Assembly (NCBI RefSeq): GCF_002646595.1
Contig: NZ_PDUD01000018.1
Location: 372,001 to 436,000 of the forward strand
Direction of reading: 5' to 3'
DNA: 64,000 bases
DNA from: Flavilitoribacter nigricans DSM 23189 = NBRC 102662
Lineage (GTDB): Bacteria > Bacteroidota > Bacteroidia > Chitinophagales > Saprospiraceae
Below, in pieces: positions 9,648 through 18,282 of the stretch (the stretch's first letter is position 1; every line of letters starts with the position of its first letter). A program made the position numbers and the translations under genes. Below the pieces are notes generated by a model that saw nothing but the letters and a program-made list of their open reading frames with translations, did not search any database and was not told where the DNA came from.

Positions 9648-12019
9648 ATTTGAAAATCCTACCCTACATATTATGCGGTCTGTTCACATTAATGCTACTG
9701 CAAGCCTGCTCGGTCAGTAAGCATCTACCCGATGGACAAAAGCTCTACACCGGGGCCAAGCTTACGATCGAGAAGCCCGATACGCTGGTCGCTACCGATC
9801 TGCAGGCCGAATTGGATGCAGCCATCATTCCCGAGCCGAATGCCCGGCTATTCCGCTTTCCCTGGAAGGTCTGGTTTTACCTGAAATTTAAGACCGATAA
9901 ACAAAAAGGATTCAAACACTGGTTGAGCACCACCATCGGAGAGCCTCCCGTACTGTACGATCCGGCGCAGGTGGACCAGGTGATCCGACTGTTGGAAAAC
10001 CGGGCGCAGAATATGGGCCATTTCCGGGCCCGGGCGGACGCCAATGTAAAAGAGGGACCGAAAAAAGTGAGCATTGATTACGGTATCCGGGTCGGTCGCG
10101 CCTACCGGATCGACAGCATGCAAACTCAGATCCGGGATACGGCGCTGGCCCATCACATTGCTACCCTGCAACCGGAATCACTGATCCAGTCCGGGGCCAT
10201 TTTCTCGCTGGACGACCTGAAAGCAGAGCGCCAAAGGATCGAAAATGCCCTGAGGCAAGCCGGATATTACTATTTCACGGCCGGCAACCTGGAATACTTT
10301 GCAGATACGGTCGGTTTCCGCAATGAAAAAAGCGTCAATCTGCTGCTTAAACTCAAAAATGATCTTCCCCCCGAAAATCTGAAACCGCAGCTGATACAAG
10401 AGATCAACATGTACCCCAATTACCAACTGAGTGGCAGCCGTAGCAGGCAGATCGATTCTACTCAAATCGAGGGACTTACGATCTATTGCAATGATTGTCC
10501 GCTGCGGCTGAGTTCTCTCACCGAAGCGATGGTCGTAGAACCGGGAACCTTCTACGAGCCTTCCCGGCACCGCAAAACCCTCGAACGCCTGAGTAACCTG
10601 AATACGTTCAAATACATCAACCTAAACTACGAACCGGTACCGGGATCGGACAGTCTGCTGATCCTCAACGCCTATCTGAGCCCACGGGCCCGGAGGACCA
10701 TAAAAGGAGAGGTTGGTGTTTCTTACAATACGGGCCAGTATTTCGGTCCGGAACTGAGCGTACAGTACATCAACCGAAACTTATTTAAAGGAGCAGAGTA
10801 TCTGACGCTCGACGGCCGCTATTCGTACAACACGTTTCTGGGTGCAGAGGAAGATGCGATCATTCCGGACTGGACCAAGATCAGTTTCGGCGCTACCGTA
10901 TCCATTCCCCGTTTCTGGCTCCCCAACCGGGAAAGGCTCAGTAAAAATCTACAATACGCCAATACGAGGATCCGACTCAGTCTGGACAACGAAAGCCTTG
11001 GATTTCGCCTGGCCAATCTCGCCACGCAGATCGATGATCTGGGACTGACCTCGCTACAGGAAAAGCTGGAAGTCGACTCGAGTTTTACGCCTCCCGTACA
11101 ACTCTCCAATTACCAGCTGAAATACGGTTACAACTGGCAACGGATACCGACCATCCAGCACGAGATCAATCCTTTGGTCTTCCGTCTCCAAACGGTGGGC
11201 GTCGATGATTCCGAATTGCTGAGATTATTCCGCGCATTCAGCGTAGGTGAGCAATCGAGCCTGGTGCGCCTGGAAAGGATGCAATTGTTCAGCCCGGATT
11301 ATACCTTCCTTTACGATTCCCGCAAGGGAGAACTCAAAGAGCGAAACCTTTTCTATCGACAAAGACTGGCCTTCAATATAAACCGGGTTACGCCTCTGAA
11401 TAACGACGGGGGGGCTGAATCCGAAACGAGTTCCTTCCTGCAGTGGGAAACTGATCTGCATTATTACTTCAACCTGGGAAATCGCCGGCAGCTGGCCAGC
11501 CGACTTCGACTCTACACCGGTTACCCGATCACCAAAACGGCTACAATCCCCTATTTTGACCTGTATACGGTAGGGGGAGCCAATTCTCTGCGCGGCTTTC
11601 CACCCCGGGGAGTAGGGCCCGGGACCATAGCTCCCGACCGGAGGGAAGATTTCACGATCTTCACCGGTTACGGCAACGTGTTACTGGAGGTCAATCTGGA
11701 GTTTCGCCAACGCTTTGGCCCCTATCTCGAGCTGGCTCCGTTTATAGACGCCGGCAACGTCTGGCAATACCGTACCCAGTCCGATGTAGAGAAGGCCGAG
11801 TTCAGCCTGAAAACTTTCGCCAGCGAACTTGCGGTGGATGCCGGATTAGGCTTCCGGTACGATCTTGAATTTCTGATTATTCGAACGGATTTCGCCTGGC
11901 CGGTTACCAAACCGTGGCTGGAACCGGGAGAACGGCTGGTCATTGATCAATTCTTTAGCGGCGGCGGCTGGTGGTGGGACAACCTCAATTTCGTGCTGGC
12001 TTTCGGTTATCCATTTTAG
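9644..12019 (+). CDS. tamL: TamL: lipidated TamA/BamA-family outer-membrane assembly protein
   Basis: This 791-residue protein is an Omp85-superfamily member. It begins with a lipoprotein signal peptide with lipobox LLQAC (Cys22), unusual for an Omp85 protein but characteristic of the Bacteroidota TamA homologue called TamL. POTRA-like segments occupy roughly residues 35-340. A 16-strand-type beta-barrel follows, with the GxRGF-type signature SLRGFPPRGVGPG near residue 650 and a C-terminal aromatic residue. It starts at GTG 9644, inside the tamB stop. TamL and TamB together form the envelope-spanning TAM machine. No other gene shares the operon; the next gene has its own likely promoter. Confidence 0.9.
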   Translation: MNLKILPYILCGLFTLMLLQACSVSKHLPDGQKLYTGAKLTIEKPDTLVATDLQAELDAAIIPEPNARLFRFPWKVWFYLKFKTDKQKGFKHWLSTTIGEPPVLYDPAQVDQVIRLLENRAQNMGHFRARADANVKEGPKKVSIDYGIRVGRAYRIDSMQTQIRDTALAHHIATLQPESLIQSGAIFSLDDLKAERQRIENALRQAGYYYFTAGNLEYFADTVGFRNEKSVNLLLKLKNDLPPENLKPQLIQEINMYPNYQLSGSRSRQIDSTQIEGLTIYCNDCPLRLSSLTEAMVVEPGTFYEPSRHRKTLERLSNLNTFKYINLNYEPVPGSDSLLILNAYLSPRARRTIKGEVGVSYNTGQYFGPELSVQYINRNLFKGAEYLTLDGRYSYNTFLGAEEDAIIPDWTKISFGATVSIPRFWLPNRERLSKNLQYANTRIRLSLDNESLGFRLANLATQIDDLGLTSLQEKLEVDSSFTPPVQLSNYQLKYGYNWQRIPTIQHEINPLVFRLQTVGVDDSELLRLFRAFSVGEQSSLVRLERMQLFSPDYTFLYDSRKGELKERNLFYRQRLAFNINRVTPLNNDGGAESETSSFLQWETDLHYYFNLGNRRQLASRLRLYTGYPITKTATIPYFDLYTVGGANSLRGFPPRGVGPGTIAPDRREDFTIFTGYGNVLLEVNLEFRQRFGPYLELAPFIDAGNVWQYRTQSDVEKAEFSLKTFASELAVDAGLGFRYDLEFLIIRTDFAWPVTKPWLEPGERLVIDQFFSGGGWWWDNLNFVLAFGYPF

Positions 12020-12066
12020 GAAATGTTCTTAAAGGTTAAAAATTCCTACCGCTTGGCTTTTAATCT

Positions 12067-12074
12067 TAATTTTG
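12067..12074 (+). promoter_or_regulatory. Bacteroidota -7 box (TAATTTTG) upstream of the histidine kinase
   Basis: TAATTTTG fits TAnnTTTG exactly and lies 31 bases before the ATG at 12105. A TTGG at 12053 is too close to be the -33 partner. Confidence 0.4.
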
Positions 12075-12104
12075 CGGCAATTCCAAAATATAAATCGAAG
12101 TTGA

Positions 12105-13307
12105 ATGGAAAGTCCGAAGGCTCCGGAAAACGAGGGAGAAAGACGAAAGGCTCTGGAGGAATACGATATAATGGACAGCTTACCGGAGGAGGATTACGAC
12201 AATATTACCCGCATAGCTTCCCAGATCTGTAACACCCCGATTTCGCTGATCACGCTGATCGATGAAAACCGGCAGTGGTTTAAATCCAAGTACGGTCTGG
12301 ATGTAAACCAGACTCCGCGGGAATTTTCTTTCTGTGCCCACGGTATGCTCAATCCCAAACAGCCTTTTATCGTTCGTAATTCTCTGGAAGATCCCCGGTT
12401 TAAGGACAATCCTCTGGTAACTTCCGATCCCCATGTAGAGTTCTATGCCGGCATCTCTCTGGTCACTCCGGAAGGCTTTGCGCTGGGATCTTTATGTGTG
12501 ATCGATGACCACCCCCGCGACATTTCCGAGCAGCAGGTGGAAGCGCTGAGAGCGCTGGCCAGTCAGGTGGTCAAGCTCCTGGAATTGCGCAAGCTCAATT
12601 TCAAACTCAAACGGACCGAAGCCCAGCTGAAAGCGTCGAACGAGAACCTGAATGAATTTGCCAATCTGGTTGCCCACGACATTAAAACACCGCTCAACAA
12701 TATGAAAATGCTGTCGGACATCCTCCTAGCGGATCCCAGCCTGCAGGTGGGTGAGGATGGACAGCTGTGCCTGAACATGTTGGGACGCTCCGCCCAGCAG
12801 GCGGTCGATTTTGTAAACGGCGTACTCAGCTATTCCAAATCCACGAATTTCCTGCTGGAAAATAAAGAGAAGATCGATCTCCAGATCTTTTTAGGAGAGA
12901 TCATTCAGCGGGCCGGCGGGCCGAGCCATATCAGCTTCCAACTGCCCGATGTATCCATTTCCGTTTTCACTTCTAAGATCGCCCTGTATCAGATCCTCTC
13001 CAACCTGATCGGGAACGCCATTAAATACAACGATAAATCGCACGGTGTGATCCGGATCGAAGCCCGGCAGGAACAGGACATCTATTACTTTCAGGTCCAG
13101 GACAACGGCCGGGGTATTCCGACCGACCGGGTGAAAGGGGTATTCAATCTCTTTTACCGGGTAGATCCGCAGGATGAGCAGAGTAGCAATAGTTCGGGCA
13201 TCGGATTAGCGATCGTTAAAAAACTAATTGAACAGCTCGGCGGTAAGATTACCGTCAGTTCCGTTCCGGGAGAAGGCACCAGCTTTAATTTCCATCTGAA
13301 AAAATAA
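12105..13307 (+). CDS. GAF-domain sensor histidine kinase
   Basis: This 400-residue protein has no signal peptide or membrane segment, so it is a soluble kinase. Residues ~15-165 form a GAF domain of the FCAHGML...PFIVRN...FYAGISL class common in cytosolic hybrid kinases. A coiled linker leads to the HisKA domain, with phospho-acceptor His in NLVAHDIKTPLN (about residue 190), and then a full HATPase domain with N box (NLIGNAIKY), G1 (DNGRGIP) and G2 (GIGLAIVKKL). No receiver domain or adjacent response regulator is present in the same orientation, so its partner is unknown. The stop at 13307 converges on the 13323 gene. Confidence 0.9.
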   Translation: MESPKAPENEGERRKALEEYDIMDSLPEEDYDNITRIASQICNTPISLITLIDENRQWFKSKYGLDVNQTPREFSFCAHGMLNPKQPFIVRNSLEDPRFKDNPLVTSDPHVEFYAGISLVTPEGFALGSLCVIDDHPRDISEQQVEALRALASQVVKLLELRKLNFKLKRTEAQLKASNENLNEFANLVAHDIKTPLNNMKMLSDILLADPSLQVGEDGQLCLNMLGRSAQQAVDFVNGVLSYSKSTNFLLENKEKIDLQIFLGEIIQRAGGPSHISFQLPDVSISVFTSKIALYQILSNLIGNAIKYNDKSHGVIRIEARQEQDIYYFQVQDNGRGIPTDRVKGVFNLFYRVDPQDEQSSNSSGIGLAIVKKLIEQLGGKITVSSVPGEGTSFNFHLKK

Positions 13308-13322
13308 GGATGGTCACCGCGA

Positions 13323-13880
13323 TCATTCCGGCGGATCTTCCGTCATAGCGATCACGGTTAACACTGCGTACATATTGAACGATTCGGTAAAGGCCCGGGA
13401 GTTCTCCAGGCCGATATACTGGGTGCCGCGGCAGAGACTGGGGTCGTCAATGATCATACCCGAGGCCGGGACATTTCTCCGGGAATATTCTCCGTAAAAG
13501 AAGTAGGCTCCTCCCGCCACCATGAATTTTTCCGTATCCGATTTATTCTTCAAGAGATAAACCGAGCAGACACCGTCTCCCGGATATACCGGCTGCGGAT
13601 CTTTCTTTCGGAATTTTCGCTTGGTAAGGAGGTCCGGAAAGACCTGATATATGGAGGGATTCCTCCTCACCGATGCTGCTTTTTGCGGGCTTTTGGTAGC
13701 CGTCACGGTATAAAACCAACGCACGGTATTTTCCGGCAACTCGATCTCTAAAGTGGTACTTGGGGTACAGCTGATCACACCCAGGCAGTAGGTCTGGTTT
13801 AAAACTTCGACGGTTTTGCTTTGAGCATGCCCGTTTACCGTAAAAAACACCAGGGATAGTAAAATGGAAAGCGCCTTCAT
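13323..13880 (-). CDS. Secreted hypothetical protein
   Basis: This 185-residue protein is not recognised. Residues 1-19 form a clear signal peptide (MKALSILLSLVFFTVNGHAQ), so it is exported to the periplasm or beyond. The mature part has several Cys residues (TYCLGVISC, GVCSVY, SLCRGTQYIG) that could form disulfides, and predominantly beta-type sequence ending in acidic residues. The LCRGTQYIGLENSRAF segment may mark a conserved family. It converges on the histidine kinase gene and lies 233 bases from the start of the LOG gene, so it is probably monocistronic. No function can be assigned. Confidence 0.7.
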   Translation of the reverse strand: MKALSILLSLVFFTVNGHAQSKTVEVLNQTYCLGVISCTPSTTLEIELPENTVRWFYTVTATKSPQKAASVRRNPSIYQVFPDLLTKRKFRKKDPQPVYPGDGVCSVYLLKNKSDTEKFMVAGGAYFFYGEYSRRNVPASGMIIDDPSLCRGTQYIGLENSRAFTESFNMYAVLTVIAMTEDPPE

Positions 13881-14113
13881 GTCACGTATTTAGTACCTGC
13901 CTAAATTAGGTAAAGTGGGTCAGAGTGCAAATTCCCTGGATCTTTTAAGACCATTTTAACCCTTAAGCACCACTTTTTTAAGTACTTAGCTCGGCTTCGT
14001 ACCGGAAGTCCGGTGATCCCCAAAAAAATAGATAATGTGAACCCAACACGACCAACGGAAAATCGACTCATCTCAAACCTGAATTACCGGTCAGTTCATT
14101 TACCCCCCAAAAT

Positions 14114-14842
14114 CTACAGCTCATAATTCGGCCGCAGCATCTCGGCGTGCTCTCCGTACCAGTCGCTGATGATCTTGATCACATCCGCGGGATCGTCCAC
14201 GATCGGCAAGAGGTCGAGATCCTGGGGACTGATGTTGCTTTCCTGTTCCAGCATGACTTCCGTGATCCATTCTTTCATGCCGTTCCAGAAGGAGGATCCG
14301 ACCAGAATGATGGGCACTTTGGTGATCTTTCCGGTCTGCACCAGGGTGAGTACTTCGAATAATTCGTCCATCGTACCGAATCCGCCCGGCAGGGCAACAA
14401 AAGCCTGAGCGTACTTGACGAACATTACTTTACGAACGAAGAAGTAGCGGAAATTCAGATTGTTGTCCGGGTCGATAAAAGCATTATGACTTTGTTCGAA
14501 GGGCAGATTAATGTTGAGGCCTACCGACTTGCCACCGGTCAGAAAAGCGCCTTTATTGCCGGCTTCCATGATACCGGGGCCGCCACCGGTGATAACGCCG
14601 TATCCTTCTACGGTGAGTAAACGGGCAATCTCAACGGCGGTTTTATAGTAAGGATGATCCGGCTTGGTTCGGGCCGAACCGAAGATAGAAACACAGGGTC
14701 CCTGGGAATTGAGGGTTTCAAAACCCTCCACAAATTCGGAGATCACTTTAAACATGGTCCAGGAATTCTCTCCCTTAAGGGCTTTCCCCCAGGTCTTCAT
14801 GGGGTACTTTCCCCCTACATTTACACCATTATCTTTTTTCAT
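14114..14842 (-). CDS. LOG family protein (TIGR00730-type nucleoside-monophosphate phosphoribohydrolase)
   Basis: This 242-residue protein carries the two signature motifs of the LOG/lysine-decarboxylase-like family: GGGPGIMEAGNKGA around residue 85 and PGGFGTMDELFE around residue 150. These line a Rossmann-like pocket that hydrolyses nucleoside 5'-monophosphates, including cytokinin riboside monophosphates, to base and ribose 5-phosphate. It has an N-terminal extension compared with the shorter homologue at 40410, typical of the longer bacterial subtype. The bacterial physiological substrate is usually AMP or a related purine nucleotide; nothing here indicates cytokinin signalling. It lies downstream of the sigma-54-type regulator but is separated from it by a terminator-like hairpin. 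Confidence 0.88.
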   Translation of the reverse strand: MKKDNGVNVGGKYPMKTWGKALKGENSWTMFKVISEFVEGFETLNSQGPCVSIFGSARTKPDHPYYKTAVEIARLLTVEGYGVITGGGPGIMEAGNKGAFLTGGKSVGLNINLPFEQSHNAFIDPDNNLNFRYFFVRKVMFVKYAQAFVALPGGFGTMDELFEVLTLVQTGKITKVPIILVGSSFWNGMKEWITEVMLEQESNISPQDLDLLPIVDDPADVIKIISDWYGEHAEMLRPNYEL

Positions 14843-14961
14843 AGTCCATCAGTTTATTCCGGCCGGAGCCGGAAGATCGTCGGTAGTTTGCTGGTTCTTA
14901 TTGGTAATTTTTGGTCAAAACTTATTCGGGCAAAGGCTTTTACTACCGTCTACAGCAGCGA

Positions 14962-14990
14962 AAAGCCCGCCGATGGTAACGACGGGCTTT
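14962..14990 (-). terminator. Terminator-like hairpin after the sigma-54-type regulator
   Basis: An inverted repeat pairs AAAGCCCGCCG (14962-14972) with CGACGGGCTTT (14980-14990), with one mismatch and a 7-base loop. Read leftwards it ends in a short T run and lies ~78 bases beyond the stop of the minus-strand regulator, so it probably ends that transcript. Confidence 0.6.
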
Positions 14991-15067
14991 CCCCTTTTGT
15001 TTGTCCGCAATGGGCTATTTAGGTCTTTTTTAGCTAAAAATCAAATAATTCGTCCATTTAAAGGGCC

Positions 15068-16345
15068 TCAGGATACCAAATTGGTGTATTCCCGATAGGC
15101 CTTCTCCACGTAGGCTTTCAGCTCCTCCACGTTCTCAAATCGCCTGAACAACTCCTGCAGTTCCGCGCCGCGTTTGGCCGATGCCGGCAGCACGTATTGC
15201 TCCACATCTTCCTGCTCTACCGTTTCTCCACTCAGGATGATGAGGCGTTCTACCACATTGCGCAGTTCGCGGATATTTCCGGTCCAGTTGACCTGTTGCA
15301 GGCCCTGCAGCGCCGTTTCGGAAAATTTGCGGGCCGGCAGACCGTATTCCTCACATATCTGCTGATTGAAATGGTCGATAAGCAGGGGGATGTCATCGCG
15401 GCGGTCGTTGAGCGCCGGCACTTTGATGATGATCACCGCCAGTCGGTGGTAAAGGTCTTCCCGAAACCGACCGGCGGTGATTTCCTGGCGCAGATCCTTG
15501 TTGGTGGCCGCGATCACCCGTACATCCACGTTGATCTCTTTGTCCCCACCAACGCGGGTGATCCGGCTTTCCTGGAGCGCCCGCAGCACCTTGGCCTGCG
15601 CCGAGAGGCTCATATCGCCGATCTCATCCAGAAACAGGGTACCTCCGTTGGCCTGTTCAAATTTGCCGATCCGTTGTTTGACGGCAGAAGTAAAAGAGCC
15701 CTTTTCGTGACCGAACAGTTCACTTTCGATCAATTCGCTCGGGATGGCGGCACAGTTGACCTCCACGAGGGTTTGTTCCCGCCGTGGGCTGTTCTCATGG
15801 ATCCAGCGGGCTACGAGTTCCTTACCGGTCCCGTTGGCGCCGTTTACCAGCACGCGGGCGTCTGTCGGTCCTACCCTTTCGATCGTTTCCTTGATCTTTT
15901 GGATGCCTTCGGATTCGCCGATGATCTCCTGGACCTTCGAACGGGCAACCTTGCGTTTGAGGACTTTCGCTTCGGTGATCAGGTTGGATTTATCCAGTGC
16001 ATTCCGGATCGTGATGAGCAGGCGGTTCAGATCGGGCGGCTTCGAAATGAAATCAAAAGCGCCTTTTTTCACCGCCTCTACCGCCGTATCGATATTGGCG
16101 TGACCGGAGATCATGACTACGGGAGTTTCCGGAGCAATTTCCTGTATCCGTTCCAGGGTATCCATACCGTCCATCTTCGGCATTTTGATGTCCAGCAGCA
16201 GCACATCGTATTTGTTTTGCTTTAGCTTAACCAGACAGTCCATACCGTTGACGGCCTCTTCCACTTCATACTTTTCAAACTCGAGTATGTCCCTTAAAAT
16301 TCTACGGATGCTTTGCTCATCGTCGACTATGAGTACTTTTGACAT
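15068..16345 (-). CDS. NtrC-like response regulator with AAA+ domain, no Fis-type HTH
   Basis: This 425-residue protein has a receiver domain (residues 1-120, phospho-acceptor Asp in VLLLDIKMPKMDG) and a sigma-54-interaction AAA+ domain (about 135-375) with Walker A GANGTGKE and Walker B GGTLFLDEIGDM. The loop that contacts sigma-54, normally GAFTGA, reads GSFTSA. The C-terminus after the AAA+ lid is only ~45 residues of charged helix (FENVEELKAYVEKAY) and shows no Fis-type helix-turn-helix. I recall similar HTH-less GSFTSA proteins in other Bacteroidota, so this is probably a conserved subtype rather than a truncation. It may activate without specific DNA binding or act through protein partners; that is inference. 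No cognate kinase is adjacent. Confidence 0.85.
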   Translation of the reverse strand: MSKVLIVDDEQSIRRILRDILEFEKYEVEEAVNGMDCLVKLKQNKYDVLLLDIKMPKMDGMDTLERIQEIAPETPVVMISGHANIDTAVEAVKKGAFDFISKPPDLNRLLITIRNALDKSNLITEAKVLKRKVARSKVQEIIGESEGIQKIKETIERVGPTDARVLVNGANGTGKELVARWIHENSPRREQTLVEVNCAAIPSELIESELFGHEKGSFTSAVKQRIGKFEQANGGTLFLDEIGDMSLSAQAKVLRALQESRITRVGGDKEINVDVRVIAATNKDLRQEITAGRFREDLYHRLAVIIIKVPALNDRRDDIPLLIDHFNQQICEEYGLPARKFSETALQGLQQVNWTGNIRELRNVVERLIILSGETVEQEDVEQYVLPASAKRGAELQELFRRFENVEELKAYVEKAYREYTNLVS

Positions 16346-16514
16346 TCCTACGGTTTTTGTTCTAATGCCCCGCCGTGGCGGGTCAGTAGTTTGTAAATTT
16401 GTTAGTCATCAGGAAGCGCCTAACTTTTCTATATACGGAAGAAGAAAATAGATTGTTACACTGGTCGGGCAACGGATATCACCACTTTACGCTATCAGGT
16501 CCAGCTGCCGGATA

Positions 16515-17705
16515 TTAGACCATCAACTCCCGCAGAGCCATCCAGGCCATCAGGCCCGTACTTACCTCCAGGCAATCTTCATCCACATTGAAGGTATTCG
16601 TATGAATGGGGGAAGTAATACCTTTGGCGGCATTTCCGGTGCCCAGCCGGTAAAAACAGGCCGGCATTTCCTGCGAGTAATAAGCAAAATCCTCTCCGGT
16701 CATCCGGATCGGCAGATCCACCACGTTTTCGGCCCCCAGATATTCTTCGGCGTACTGCCGGGCCGATGCCGTCAATTTCTCATCATTTACAAGATACGGA
16801 TAACCGCCGAGAATTTCCAATTCTGCCCGGGCGCCCATGCTTTCGGCAATACCCTCCGCCATTTTCTTCATCCGCTGGTGAGCGTCGGCCCGCCAGGGCT
16901 CGTCCATCGTACGGAAAGTACCCTTTAGGGAAACGGAATTGGGAATGACATTATTAGTCCCTCCTTCCGAAGCGATGTACCCAAAAGTAAGTACAGAAGG
17001 GATGGTCGGATCCCCCTGACGGCTCACCAGTTGCTGGAGTGCGGTCAGGATCTGGGCGGTAATGGTGATCGGATCGATACATTCCTGCGGAATGGCTCCG
17101 TGCCCTCCTTTACCGTACACCGTTAGGAATAACTCATCTGTGGAGGCCATGTATTTGCCGGGACGCATCCCGATCTTGCCCACCTGCAGCGGCGGATGAA
17201 CGTGCTGGCCAAAAATTCCCGTTGGGCGGGGATTTTCCAGAGCGCCCTCTTTGATCATGATGGAAGCTCCGCCCGGCGCTTTTTCCTCAGCCGGCTGGAA
17301 CAGTAATTTGACCGTTCCTTCGAACTCTCCCCGGAGGCTTTGCAAAATGCGGGCCGACCCCAGCAGAGAGGAGGTGTGCACATCGTGCCCACAGGCGTGC
17401 ATGACGCCGTCGTTCTGGGACCGGTACGATACCTCATTGGCTTCCAGAATGGGCAAAGCGTCGATATCTCCGCGTAAGGCCACCACTTTTTTGTCGGGAT
17501 TTTTTCCTTTTATCAAACCAACGACTCCATTTTCGGCAATGCCGTGTTGGTGTTCAATCTGATATTCTTTGAGTTTGGCGGCGATATAGCGCCCGGTCTC
17601 CACTTCCTGGTAGGAAAGTTCCGGATGTTGGTGCAGGTGACGACGGATCGCGATGGTATCCTGATGGTAGGTTTTGGCTAGTTGTTTGATCTTGTCTTTA
17701 AGCAT
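16515..17705 (-). CDS. M20 family amidohydrolase
   Basis: This 396-residue protein belongs to the M20D amidohydrolase family (hippurate hydrolase, N-acyl-amino-acid deacetylase, IAA-amino-acid hydrolase). Visible landmarks are RRHLHQHPELSYQE near the N-terminus, the metal site HACGHDVHTSSLLG (about residue 100), FQPAEEKAPGG and the C-terminal TGEDFAYY. It removes acyl groups from N-acyl amino acids or similar amides using two metal ions in the cytosol; the precise substrate is unknown. An open frame extends to 17762, but the ATG at 17703-17705 begins the conserved part and lies ~55 bases below a -7 box, so it is preferred. No signal peptide. Confidence 0.9.
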   Translation of the reverse strand: MLKDKIKQLAKTYHQDTIAIRRHLHQHPELSYQEVETGRYIAAKLKEYQIEHQHGIAENGVVGLIKGKNPDKKVVALRGDIDALPILEANEVSYRSQNDGVMHACGHDVHTSSLLGSARILQSLRGEFEGTVKLLFQPAEEKAPGGASIMIKEGALENPRPTGIFGQHVHPPLQVGKIGMRPGKYMASTDELFLTVYGKGGHGAIPQECIDPITITAQILTALQQLVSRQGDPTIPSVLTFGYIASEGGTNNVIPNSVSLKGTFRTMDEPWRADAHQRMKKMAEGIAESMGARAELEILGGYPYLVNDEKLTASARQYAEEYLGAENVVDLPIRMTGEDFAYYSQEMPACFYRLGTGNAAKGITSPIHTNTFNVDEDCLEVSTGLMAWMALRELMV

Positions 17706-17759
17706 GGTATGGTATTCGATACGCAGTACCGGATATCGATGGCCGGCACCGTAAAAACG

Positions 17760-17767
17760 CAAATATA
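17760..17767 (-). promoter_or_regulatory. Bacteroidota -7 box for the M20 gene
   Basis: On the minus strand this reads TATATTTG, an exact TAnnTTTG match, 55 bases upstream of the ATG at 17705. No correctly spaced -33 TTG was found. Its position supports the shorter M20 start. Confidence 0.35.
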
Positions 17768-17909
17768 CATGCTTTCCCGGATCGGACCGGCTGCCAAATG
17801 ATCAAATTCCGGTCATTTATTCGGGTAGAGAACAGCACACCAAAATCCTCTGACAACAGGGGATCAGACACAACGTATTTTACAAGAAAAATAAAAAAAA
17901 ATAGCTTTC

Positions 17910-18200
17910 ATGACATTTTCCGAATTTCAGGACAGCCTGCAAAACGATCAGCCGCCCGCTGGCTTATCCGACGCTCTACGCGCCCTTTGGTACGCGGGTA
18001 AGGACGATTGGGATCGCTCCCACGATGTTGCCCAGGATATCCACACACCCGACGGTTCCTGGATACATGCCTATCTGCACCGTTGGGAAGGTGACGACTG
18101 GAATGCCAATTACTGGTACCGGCGCGCCGGGCGCACCATGCCCAAAACCAGCCTGAAAGAGGAATGGAAGCAAATTACCGAAACGATCTTATCCATCTGA
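17910..18200 (+). CDS. Small conserved hypothetical protein
   Basis: This 96-residue protein has no signal peptide and looks soluble. It is rich in Trp, His and Asp in a dense central stretch: LWYAGKDDWDRSH, a HAYLHRWEGD segment and NANYWYRRAGR. I have the impression that short proteins with this His/Trp-rich pattern recur across bacteria, but I cannot name a family or role. It follows an A-rich leader without Shine-Dalgarno and is a single gene: its neighbour to the left is divergent and to the right convergent, separated by a perfect 12-bp hairpin. Confidence 0.75.
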   Translation: MTFSEFQDSLQNDQPPAGLSDALRALWYAGKDDWDRSHDVAQDIHTPDGSWIHAYLHRWEGDDWNANYWYRRAGRTMPKTSLKEEWKQITETILSI

Positions 18201-18230
18201 ACAAAGGCCTTCGGGGAGATATGGAAATAC

Positions 18231-18266
18231 GGCGGGCATCCGGTCCTAAATGATCGGATGCCCGCC
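18231..18266. terminator. Convergent hairpin between 17910 and FtsX-type genes
   Basis: A perfect 12-bp stem pairs GGCGGGCATCCG (18231-18242) with CGGATGCCCGCC (18255-18266). It sits between two converging stop codons and so can serve both strands, but neither side has a strong T tract. Confidence 0.6.
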
Positions 18267-18282
18267 CGTAGATCTCGGGGGG

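Noticed and set aside
15197-16225. Plus-strand 342-codon frame opposite the NtrC-type regulator
   Set aside because: Entirely within a gene with intact receiver and AAA+ motifs; no signal, domain or promoter of its own.
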